Below, in pieces: positions 35,289 through 44,990 of a stretch of 64,000 bases of DNA. Position 1 is the first letter of the stretch, and each line of letters opens with the position of its first letter. Location: contig CAKMRJ010005745.1 of NCBI GenBank assembly GCA_928212115.1, positions 93,369,121-93,433,120 of the forward strand, in the 5' to 3' direction. Source of the DNA: Lactuca virosa. Its lineage: Eukaryota; Streptophyta; Magnoliopsida; Asterales; Asteraceae. Made by a program: the position numbers and the translations under genes. The notes beneath the pieces were generated by a model that saw nothing but the letters and a program-made list of their open reading frames with translations, was not told the origin of the DNA and searched no databases.

Positions 35289-35466
35289 AGATTGTTTGGA
35301 CTATTCACATTACATCATTATATGACCGACTAAAACCTACACCAACCGGTCATAAGGATGTAACATGAGTAGTCCAAATAAGTTCAATGGTAATATATGG
35401 ACAAAAAATAACATAAAAGACTAAACGTAAATAAAACTAAAACTTTGTTACCCTTATAAGTCATTT
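34703..35466. mobile_element. Diverged relative of the intron-1 fold-back element
   Basis: The ends (ATAATGACTTATAAGGGTAA and its complement) resemble the element at 25991-27431, as do the 'gttcacatttagtc' and CCGGTCATAAGG segments. The left half contains three or four reiterations of 'taacatagtttaggtttt', suggesting internal rearrangement. No clean target duplication was found. Confidence 0.55.
35216..35283. repeat. (AT)n/(GT)n microsatellite
   Basis: A compound AT and GT dinucleotide repeat inside the fold-back relative. Confidence 0.85.
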
Positions 35467-37495
35467 TAAGAAACAAATAATATGTAAACTGATATTGATC
35501 TCAAATATATAACAAGAACATAATAAAAAACACTCTCTTTCTCTCATCATCGGCCAATGAAAAAACAAGAACATACTGAAACAAAAAAAAAAGTAGTATT
35601 GAGACAATGAAGAGAAACAAGTATATTTAGTTAGAAAAAGCTAATTCTAGAGCTCTTAAACCAACAAAAATAATTATTTGTTTGAATTTTTAATAATAAA
35701 TTTGAGTAGGCTCTAATATTAACTGTTAGTTATTTTAATAACCAAAACATAATTTGGAAGCTTAAACTTTATACCTTGATCTCGAATATGATTAAAAGAA
35801 ATAAACAAAAGAAAGAAGATAATACAATTTGAGATAATATAATCTGAGAGATATTAGAATTGTATGAGATTTTATGTCAAATTAGAAACTTAACCCAAAA
35901 AATAAACATGATAAATATTTATCCTTATTTATTGATAAATACACTCTATCAACATTTTAAAACAATTTCCTTAATAAATCTAAATTTAATGATAATGTAT
36001 ATTTATTTAGTGGTCCTAAATTATAGATCACATTATATATGGATGTACTTACCTATGGACTTCATTGAATGGATAATCATGAAAAATCTCGATGACAATT
36101 TCTATACCAGTATCATTTAGAAGTTTTTCAAAGATTAAAGATCGTCATAGGAAAACGAATTAAAGCGTCGTTATGCATGCCACAAACATCACAAGTAGAG
36201 TAAACCACAAAAATGGTTCATGTGGTTATCATTGTTGTGGTTTCGGTCCAAAAAAAATTGAATTTGCACTAATGGCCCAAAACTGGATTTTTATTTATTT
36301 ATTTTTTTATATATTGTGGTTTTGGTCTCTCTCTATCTATCTTTCAATGCACCACCCCATCTAGTATTCCCACTAAGCCACATCACCTAATTGTTTTCTC
36401 CGACCATGACTTTGCCACACATACCGAAAACCTACATGTTAAAATCACATACACATGATGAAAAACTTAATCACATCAAAAACTAAAATCTAAAAATGAA
36501 TCCTATTTTGAAAGATATGGAAAATTAAATGAAAGGTGTCATATTCATGATCGACGTCAGAACCTTACAACAATAACACCACTATCATCACTTAAACCAC
36601 ACCATCACCATCTCGAATCCAACTAAAAACACCAACACTATAATTACCTACACCTTTACCATCAAGACCGAAAATGACCCATGCCTTTACATAGCCATAC
36701 ACCATCTGATAGAGTTCACTTGATCCTCCGAGATCCACTCAGATGTTTTGCACTCTAAAACCAAATTTACTTAAATAAGCATCAACAATTTGATGTCGAT
36801 GATCAGAATCTCTTCATTCAAGTTGTTTCCATTGAGAATCTAGTTCTAAATTGTTTATTCTCATATTTGATTCATCTGTGTGGTTGTATCCATCCCCTTC
36901 TTTGCTACTTCAAGAAGACTGTTTCATGGAACAAGCAACCACTTGCACCCACTGCTTCAACTTTACCTTGACTCACTTCAAATTTTCTCCTACAAAATTC
37001 CATGAATTTATTTATAGATTTGGGTGGTGGAGAATGGATATGTTTAGTTTCAAAATTTCACAATCCTTGGCTATAAATCTTCCATGTACTATCTTTCATT
37101 TTCAAATGATGATGTTCTTGAATTTGATGATAATGTGCCTATCTGGTCAAGTTTAGGTATCGGTGAGACACTACCACTGCTAGGAGGAGAGATAGTCGCC
37201 CCCTGGATCAATCGTAACAAGAAGCGATGGAGGAAGAAAGTGAGTTACTTATGTAGTGGTGTTGACTAGTGGTGGTGTATTGAGTGTTGTAAGTCTTATA
37301 GTAAAAGAAAGAGATAAGGGTGGTGGGTAGGGTTTTTGTTTTATTTTTAATTGAAAAATAATTGTAAATAAAAAAGGATATAGTGCTTTTAAGCCCTTTC
37401 AAATTTTTAAGAACCAAAACCACTAAAAAAAATCCCAATTTTGACTAATATGGTGCAAGTCCAAACTCGTTTGAAGTGAAACCACAAAAAAATGA
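35467..37495. other. Intergenic sequence with a weak inverted-repeat pair
   Basis: There is no convincing gene. Sequence at 36223-36292 ('gtggtttcggtcc ... ttgcactaatggcccaaaactgg') is an imperfect inverted match to 37420-37487, so a decayed 1.2-kb inverted-repeat element may lie between. The reading frame at 36851-37156 lacks conserved features. Confidence 0.4.
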
Positions 37496-38219
37496 TGTTA
37501 CATCCCGATTTTCAACCCAAATTATTTTATTTTATTTAATTAAATATATTAGAGCTATAACTACATTATGCGAAAACATGTTGTGAATGCGCGTGTGTAC
37601 AGTCGAACTTTGCCCTTCTTACGAAGTACTTGAAAATATTTATAACAACTTGGTAAGTGCTAGGTTTCATGAGTTCCCCAAAATAATATATACCACAATA
37701 CATAAAACATGCATACAAACAATGGCTCATGATATGCCAATAATATGTGTATTTTAGACTTACGACCTAGCCATTTTGTCTTCAACATGGGTCTACATGT
37801 ACTTACGGCCTACATGTCATTTCGTCAACATGAGTCTATGTGTACTTACGGCCTACTTGCCATTTCGTTAACACGAGTCTATGTGCACTTAAGGCCTACT
37901 TTCCATTTCGGTCAACACGCGGGCCTATTGGCTCCCAACCTCTTTAACCGTTCCACCATCATCCCATAACTAATACTTTAATTACAAAAATTATGCACAT
38001 AGAGGCTGCACTTTAGATTCTACTAATACATGCACATTTATACTTTCTACTCTACCCGTTCACAGTTAAGCACATAAAGATTGTACTACCAACTCCACTC
38101 TACTAGTTCTCGATCCTAACATACATGGATATATATTATAATACATGGTATAGTGAGATAACTCACCTTCACAATGACTTGGAAGATTGACAGCTATCTG
38201 GGTGATTCTAGTGGCAATC
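37496..38219 (-). mobile_element. LTR fragment F' (gypsy-type), interrupted
   Basis: It starts TGTTACATCCCGATTTTC and aligns with LTR I at 63241 for its whole length ('aacatgttgtgaatgc', 'gtgtgtacagtcg', 'gagtctatgtg'). Alignment stops at 'ggcaatc', where LTR G begins. That indicates insertion of G into F' or a recombination junction. Confidence 0.7.
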
Positions 38220-38529
38220 TGTAACATCCCAAAATTCAAGGCAAAAATTTTCATTTTTAAATAAGTTATTATAAAACCATAAGTTTAAAAACATCCATAA
38301 TAACATCTCATGTCAAAACCAAAGTGTCAATAGTCAAACATGTTATCATAAAATAATATCAGAGTGTAATCCCAAAGATCTCATATGCGGAAAATATAGT
38401 GTGATGCGTTGTGATCGAGCCGGCTCCTTTCCTTTGAAAACGAAGTACCTGAAACCAAAACTATAAACCGTAAGCACGAAGCTTAGTGAGTTCCGCCGTC
38501 ATACCACATACCATATAACAAACATACTG

Positions 38530-38800
38530 CCAGGCAATTCTGGGGCGCCCGACCTACCCTTGTCAAGCAATTCTGGGGTGTTTGACCTACCCTGCCAGGC
38601 AATTCTGGGGTGCCTGACCTACCCATGTCAAGAAATTCTGGGGTGCTTGACCTACCCTACCAGGCAATTCTGGGGTGACCGACCTACCCTCCGGTTTATC
38701 TCAATCGGCTACGGGGACTATTTCACCCCTACCACTACCACATAATAACATAACATAACATACTGTCAGGCATATCTGGGTGCCCGATCTACCCTTCGGT
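38530..38800 (-). repeat. Tandem repeat, LTR G
   Basis: Five or more copies of a unit of about 32 bases are built on GCCAGGCAATTCTGGGGTG and CGACCTACCC. It is the reverse counterpart of the array at 21225-21486. Confidence 0.75.
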
Positions 38801-39836
38801 CCTTATAACCGTAACACAGAGACTATTCCCCTACTACCACTAACACACAACATCATATCATGCTAACACATAAAACATATCAGGTAGTAGCAAACCTAGA
38901 AAATTAAAACAAAGACAATTATCTATCAAACAACTCCTACTAGTGGGCCGACATTATGGCCGTAGACCCACTTCTACTGGAAGGTAACTCACCTCACACT
39001 GCTGAAGTCCCGTAGACAAAACTCTAGCTGCTGGATGACAAGTTCCCGGACTGTCAATATCAAAACAATACCCAATTAATAATTGGGTTCCAACACATAA
39101 CCATAAGTCCATGCTTAGGGTAAAAGACTACTTTACCCCCATGTTAGCTTGATTCAAGCCCAAGGCCCAATCCAAAGACCCAAAAGTCAACTATAAGTCA
39201 AGGCCCAACATATGGCCCAATTTTCCAAATTGGGCCCAAACCTTTACATGGTCTTATTCTAAGGCCCAACCATTTAGTCTAGTCCAAACATTTGGCATTT
39301 CTAATGGCCCAATATCTCATAATCATAAAAGCCCAATTATGGCCCAATTTTCCAAATTGGGCCCGAACCTCACATGGGCCTTACCATAAAGCCCATCCAT
39401 AAATTCTTAGTCCATATGATTGTTCTTGGATGATCCATCAATAGCCCAATCACCAAAGCCCAATAGAAAGGCCCAACTTAAGGCCCGAGTAAGATTAGGG
39501 TTTCACATAAAATGACAATTAGGGTTAAGTGTTTCTTACTTAACCCATTAAGGACTTAATCCATTAAGTCCATCACTCTACTAGATAAATCATATGGTGT
39601 GTTTGGGTGTAACTCTCAATTCCATTCCAATGGCCCAAAATGCGGGTCCCGATAAGTCCAAACCAATAATTCCAAAATTAGGGTTTTCTAAACACTAATT
39701 AGGGTTTTCAACCCAATCACAACCCAATTAGGCCCAATAGCTAAGTCTTTGGATTAGTTAGGGTTTCATTAGGCACACTAGGGTTTCATAAGTCGGGTAC
39801 CACCCACTACCACCTCGGGTAGTGGTGGTCAACGGC

Positions 39837-40330
39837 GGCGGCCACCACCTCACGGTGGTGGTTATGGTTCTAGTCCATTTTTGTCCAAGTATCCCAAACG
39901 AGATCTAAACACAACAAAGCACACCACTACTCAACACGGCGGCTGGTGGCGGCAGCCACCACCTCACGGTGGTGGTTATGAATTTTCTTTGTTATACTAG
40001 TCACTAATTACAATTTACAATGCTCTAACCCAAAAATAAACACACACACAAATAGATAAACATACACACAACCACCCTTGTGGTGGACGGCGATGGTAGA
40101 TGGTGGCAGCCACCACCTCACGATGGTGGTGGTGGCTATTCTCGATTTTCCAGCCAAACAAAGCCACCCACGACACACAACAACAGAAAACACACACACA
40201 CACACACTTGTTTTGCCCTGAACAGGAACACATCCACCCTCTTGGTGGCGTTTGGCAACGGCAAAATCTCGGAGAAGCGGCAACGACGGTGATTTGCGAT
40301 GACAGCCACCAACTCACGGTGGTGGCGACG
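39837..40330. repeat. CCACCACCTCACGGTGGTGG palindrome set
   Basis: The palindrome recurs at about 39842, 39957, 40110 (one base changed) and 40306, each preceded by a CGGC-type stretch. It occupies the same kind of LTR position as the ACTCG-CGAGT set. Confidence 0.75.
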
Positions 40331-41077
40331 GTTCCTCTTGATCTTTTGCCCAGCAACACGTCGACACACGTAAGACACGACGCGAAACAGCAGCCCTCAG
40401 CCACCGACTTGGCAGCTGGCAGCGTTGAAGTTATTCCGGGTTCCCGACTGTGGTGGTGCTATGATGGTGACATAGTGGGTGGCGGAGCAACAGCGAACCG
40501 AATGAGGAGAAAGGATGAAATGAACGATAGCAGCAGCAACGACAGAAGGCAGAAGGAGATGATGATGGAGGAGGGTGGCAGCGGATGCCACGAACCTTGT
40601 CGACGGTCTTCAACGAAATGAAAGCAGTGGCGGTTCTTGGCTTTGACGTCGGCAATGCAGCAGCGGAGACGGTGGCTGTCAGGCTCGATGATGCAACGGC
40701 GGCTGAGGAGGGCTCCTATGGTGGCGGCGTATAATGACCCAATTTTTGAAAAGAAAATTTTCATTTTTGATTAGTTAAAACACATTTCCATAAGCCACGA
40801 AATCAAAATACAATTGTTTCCAAAATTCATGTCAATTACAATTTTATTTCAAAATGTCAGAGTGTCCCATAAAAACACCCGAGTGAGAGTGCACGCCGCG
40901 CCATCACGCCTTGCCCTTGCCCTTGGGCTCAGATGTACCTGAAACAAATCCACAAACTGTAAGCTAATGCTTAGTGAGTCCCCCAGAGCATACCCCACAC
41001 ACAATCCACATAACACATATCATATTAGCTATAAAAGCTATCTCTAACACATAAGCCATGCATAAAAACATATAAGG

Positions 41078-41320
41078 ATGCCATGGACTCCTCCCGAGGT
41101 CTTACTCCAGGATGTCATGAGCTCCCCCACATGGTCTTACACCTAAGTCTCATGGGCTCCCCCCATGATCTTTAACTGAAAAGCCATGGGCTCCCCCATA
41201 TGGTCTTACATCTAAGTGTCATGGGCTCCTCCCATGGTCTTTACTTGAAAAGCCATGGGCTCCCCCACATCGTCTTACATCCAAGTGTCATGGGCTCCCC
41301 CATGGTCTTCCCTCCAAGTA
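41078..41320 (-). repeat. ATGGGCTCCCCCAT repeat array in LTR H
   Basis: Five or six units of about 45 bases are built on CATGGGCTCCCCCATGGTCT. It is the reverse complement of the array at 962-1092. Confidence 0.75.
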
Positions 41321-41647
41321 TCACACATATAGCTAGCATAATACCAAGCATATCTAGCAATCATACCACATATCTCTACACAACAAGTAACATATCTCTA
41401 CACAACATGTATACCACATATCATAGAATGGGCCGACCTTGGTTCCTTAGACCCATTGGTATGGTAAGAAGACTCACCTCTCGAATGCCGAACTGACAAG
41501 CTAAAATCAAAAATGTCCCACGCGCTGCTCCAAATCAACTGCCTATGATCACCATGTGATTAGCTTGTCATAATCCCATACTTGCCCTTAAAGTCAACCC
41601 TGGTTAAAGTCAAGGTCACCGGTCAAGGTCAACAGTCCATGTTGACC

Positions 41648-41882
41648 TCAACTCGTCGAGTTACCTGTGTAACTCGCCGAGTCCCTCCATGTCCACTCGC
41701 TGAGTTTTCTGAGTAATTCATCCACTCGCCGAGTTACTTGTGTAACTCGCCGAGTCCCTCCATGTCCAAAACCGAAAACTCATGACAACCGAAAACTCAT
41801 GACAACCGAAAACATTCGGGAGACCCGAAAACGGGTAAACATTACTCGACTCGTCGAGTCAGCTAAGGGACTCGACGAGTTC
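41648..41882. repeat. ACTCG-CGAGT palindrome cassette, LTR H
   Basis: Seven palindromes: AACTCGTCGAGTT, AACTCGCCGAGT, CACTCGCTGAGT, CACTCGCCGAGT, AACTCGCCGAGT, GACTCGTCGAGTC and GACTCGACGAGT. A further group lies in the other LTR piece at 50303-50405. Confidence 0.8.
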
Positions 41883-41933
41883 CTTCAGTCTTCTTCAAGT
41901 TCAGCCCTTTTCAGTGGGATCTAAGGTCCCAAA

Positions 41934-42694
41934 TGTTGGATTAGGTGTCTAAGTTCATAACTATTTCTGGGATGTACTTGACCCGATTAGCATGGTCCAT
42001 TTGGGTTGTTTGACATCATGCATTTAGATAGACCAAAATAAGAGAAATAACACTTAAGGTTTATTAATATATTATAAGTTCTAATATATTAATAATATTA
42101 TTTAATTAGTTTTGATCAAGAATTAGTTTGGAATTAATTAAGTGATCAAAAGAAGACTAATTAAATATATGGGTTGATTGTATAAATCACCCATGCTTGT
42201 ATAGTGGGCTAATGCTCCATGGATTATCAAGTTGGGCTAAAACCCATAGGATGCTCCATGGATGCTCCATGGTGTCTTTGAACCCATGGATCATGGAAAT
42301 GAAGAGCCATGTCAAGTTAGGGTTTACATGGTGTAACCCTACTTATGACACACTATAAAAGGAATATGTTGTAGACCAAAATCGGCACTAGTGTGAGAAC
42401 AAGAGGGCATAGCCGATTTTAGAAGTGCTCTATTTCTCTCAAGGTTATTCCAAGTGTATTTGATGTTGTGTGAGACATTTGAGGCATCACACTTGAGGTG
42501 CTAGGCTCACAAGGTTCTCAAGGAATCCAAGCAACTAAAGGTATGTATTTCTTACTATCTTTTATGTTTAAAAGCTCCCCATGCTTTGTTAGATAGGTTA
42601 TGAACCTTGGAAAATCAATTTTGCATGTATCATGGTAAAAAATAGATCCAAGGTTTCTAGGGTTGCATGTACACCTTAGGCTCAAAACCCAACA
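41934..42694 (+). repeat. Element C 5' LTR
   Basis: It runs from TGTTGGATTAGGTGTC to CTCAAAACCCAACA. It has a TATA box CTATAAAAGG (TATAAAA at 42354-42360). It lacks a 12-base 'agtgttagaatg' segment present in the 3' LTR and has a 'gatgctccatg' duplication of its own. Confidence 0.88.
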
Positions 42695-42695
42695 G

Positions 42696-42708
42696 TGGTA
42701 TCAGAGCC
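42696..42708 (+). other. Primer-binding site, element C
   Basis: TGGTATCAGAGCC is complementary to the 3' end of initiator tRNA-Met and lies one base after the 5' LTR. Confidence 0.88.
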
Positions 42709-42777
42709 TAGGCTTGTTTGTTTGATACTTGATGCAAAATTGTGAAAAAAATCAGTTTTTCTGCACTCTGCAGCATG

Positions 42778-42865
42778 AACTCGCGGAGTTCATGGGGGGA
42801 CTCGACGAGTCCATGAGTAATCTCATCCTACTCGTCGAGTAGGTTCATGCACTCGACGAGTAGGA
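42778..42865. repeat. ACTCG-CGAGT palindrome cassette, element C leader
   Basis: AACTCGCGGAGTT, GACTCGACGAGTC, TACTCGTCGAGTA and CACTCGACGAGT start 70 bases after the primer-binding site. Confidence 0.8.
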
Positions 42866-43390
42866 GTCCCAGAATGCAGTTTTTCGACTTTTGCTGCTGG
42901 AAATGGACTAGAAACATTACCCTAAACTGTTTTGGTGTTATAAAACTTGTTTTAGATGGTGTAATGGTTATGCTAATCCATTTTCAATAGCTATTATCAA
43001 AATTTCAAGTTTTATATGGTTAATTTATGATTCTTGAAAATTGTTGATATGCATGTTCATGAACTTATGAGTTTAGAAGATCATAGGAATTATTTGTAAC
43101 TTGCTTGTTATTTTAATTCTTGATCATTATGTGTTTTAATGGAATCCATAATTTGTCCTCAAGTTATGGATTACCAAAAGTCATCCTTTTAAAGTCCATT
43201 AAAGAAACACATAGGTTACATAAAATGAAAAGTCTCTCATTTTAATAAACCATTTAACTCATAAGTTATGAAAGATGAAAAGTTTTTAAAGTTACAAAAC
43301 TTGAGTAAAGTCACTTTAAAAACTTTAGTTCCAACCCCTAGAATTTTAAAAGTTAAAATTCAACCCTTATACTTTATAATATTATAAGTT

Positions 43391-43393
<3 letters not shown>

Positions 43394-43436
<43 letters not shown>
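43394..43436. repeat. (AT)n microsatellite
   Basis: AT dinucleotide run in the leader of element C, matching 17540-17587 in element B. Confidence 0.9.
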
Positions 43437-43440
<4 letters not shown>

Positions 43441-43448
43441 AAGATCAA

Positions 43449-43592
43449 GTCATTTTACCGTTAGTAGACCTCATTCACGAAGCTGGTCTATAAAGGGGGG
43501 TATAAGGTTGTTGCCTATAAAATGGCAGCTTAATGGGTGTCCACTCTCACCCACCGCTTCCTTGACTGGTGGAGGGTCGTTAGCCGAACGGG
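43449..43592 (+). other. Conserved structured leader block, element C
   Basis: This is the same block as in A and B, in sense orientation. Hairpins are TAGACC/GGTCTA, TGCC/GGCA, GGGTG/CACCC and CCACC/GGTGG. In the first, A and B have G-U pairing where C has A-U. Confidence 0.55.
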
Positions 43593-43745
43593 TAGGACAA
43601 GGACTAGAATTCTCCCTTCATTAAAAGTATTAATGATAAATACAAAGTAACTAAATGTTTTATAAATTCCCAATCTTAGTTACTTTAGGAAAATGTGAAT
43701 AAGGTGCTAACCCATGAAATTACACTTTGCACTTTGCTTAAGTCG

Positions 43746-43950
43746 GTTAGTGGAGCGCGTGTGGTTAACCGGCACACTAGCTGGACTTAACAAGGTAGGC
43801 AAAGGGTAACTTAATGTTTATCATAGTATCGATGGAGCGCGTGTGGTTAACCGGCACATCGATTGAGGGATAATACATTAAGGGTACCAAGTAATTTGCA
43901 TGGTTACTTCGCACATTGTTTTGTGATCCTCGGCATCCCAGTCACAAAAC
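43746..43950 (+). repeat. Element C leader stem-loops
   Basis: The GTGTGGTTAACCGGCA loop sits on GTTAGTG/CACTAGC (43746-43781) and on ATCGATG/CATCGAT (43828-43863). The TCCTCGGCATCCCAG loop sits on a perfect 9-bp stem GTTTTGTGA/TCACAAAAC (43918-43950). Confidence 0.75.
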
Positions 43951-44107
43951 CCGAAGGGCACACTCGAGATTGAAACATGCTATTGAAAGTTCAATGAATC
44001 TCAAAAGATCTAGGAGATTCATATCCAATTAAAACCTAGTAATTTATTTCGTTTTTCATGGTGGAAATTGGTGAATCGTCATTCACCTACCTTCAAATAT
44101 TTTATAG

Positions 44108-44134
44108 CTTGGATTACGGCATCCCTCTTCCAAG
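44108..44134 (+). repeat. CGGCATCCC stem-loop upstream of gag, element C
   Basis: Stem CTTGGA/TCCAAG with loop TTACGGCATCCCTCT. B has the same stem at 16845-16871; A has a different paired stem at about 8625-8665. Confidence 0.75.
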
Positions 44135-44228
44135 TTATAAAATATTGTGTTGGGTCCTAGCCTTAATATTTCATATTGGGTGTTATATTAAGGACTTTAA
44201 ATCAACTATCTTGAATATCTCCCAAAAG

Positions 44229-44990
44229 ATGTCTGGTTCAGACAATTATGATCTTCCCAAAACTCTTGGAATAAGCTTTCCTAATGAAGATGATGTCCCG
44301 TGACTGGATCATGGAAATCATACTTCAATTCCGTCTTGGAATAAGCTTTCCTAATGAAGACGATGTCCCGTGACTGGATCATGGAAATCATACTTCAATT
44401 CCTCCACCTCCTCCAATTATTCTCTCTATCCCACAAGTTCAAGGTCACTCAAGCCCTATTGGCAAGCAAGGTCTATGTGTGATCACAACTTGGAGATGAA
44501 GTAACATATTGACAACCCGGGAGAGTTGGGTGTCAAAGTCTTGAGAAAGTTGGTTGTTCAATCACTTTCTAAGTCACATAGTGAGTGTCCTTTTGGACTA
44601 CTATGTAAAAGACTATGACATAACCCTTAATGATCTTATCTATTTGCTTGGTGCTACTGAACCAGAAATGATTTGGAGCTCTGGTAAAACAAATTTGATT
44701 AGTAGATCAACTTCCCAAACTACCATGGACATTGACAAATTGGTGACATTGGAAATCCAGAAAGCTTTCTCTTCCCAATGGAAAGGGATAGGCCATAGTC
44801 ACCTCGGTTGACCAGATGGTAAAGAGAAAGGCTAAGTCTGAGATAGTCCTGTGTACCATTCCCAAAGGGTTCATATGGTTCTATTGCCAAAAAGGAAGGG
44901 GCGTTGGTTGCAAAGCTGCCCTAACTACCTGAAAGATCTGAGAGAAGGTCTAGTCAGAAAGTTTGATTCTGCTTCAGGTAAGTCCACTAT
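44229..44990 (+). pseudogene. Element C gag relic
   Basis: The start MSGSDNYDLPKTLG matches element B. Further along come YYVKDYDITLNDLIYLLGA, KMVKRKAKSEIV and a zinc knuckle beginning FYCQK with SCPNYLKD. A 70-base tandem duplication (44264-44403) shifts the frame early, and more shifts follow. It is not functional. Confidence 0.72.
44264..44403 (+). repeat. 70-bp tandem duplication in gag of element C
   Basis: 44264-44333 is repeated at 44334-44403 with about one difference. As 70 is not a multiple of three, it breaks the gag frame. Confidence 0.88.

Larger units (their letters stand above)
38220..40731 (-). mobile_element. LTR segment G (gypsy-type), reverse
   Basis: It starts TGTAACATCCCAAAATTC, the reverse complement of a chromovirus LTR end. 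Its first 300 bases mirror 21480-21800. Bases 38900-39110 mirror 800-1000 of the first LTR. Its far end is replaced by LTR H at 40732. It contains a tandem array (38530-38800) and CCACC-GGTGG palindromes (39837-40330). The long reading frame at 40100-40621 overlaps these palindromes and is not a gene. Confidence 0.65.

Noticed and set aside
36851..37156. 101-residue + strand frame downstream of the PPR gene
   Set aside because: No domain, intron or codon-bias evidence; it lies within a possible decayed inverted-repeat element.
38530..38800. Regular repeats resembling a CRISPR array
   Set aside because: Units are imperfect and contiguous without unique spacers, lie in a plant LTR, and have a counterpart in another LTR.
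40100..40621. 173-residue + strand reading frame
   Set aside because: It overlaps the CCACC-GGTGG palindromes of LTR G, is rich in low-complexity His/Thr/Gly, and has equally long frames on the other strand.
42696..42708. Possible tRNA gene because of the tRNA-Met match
   Set aside because: Only the 13-base primer-binding site is present; no cloverleaf surrounds it.
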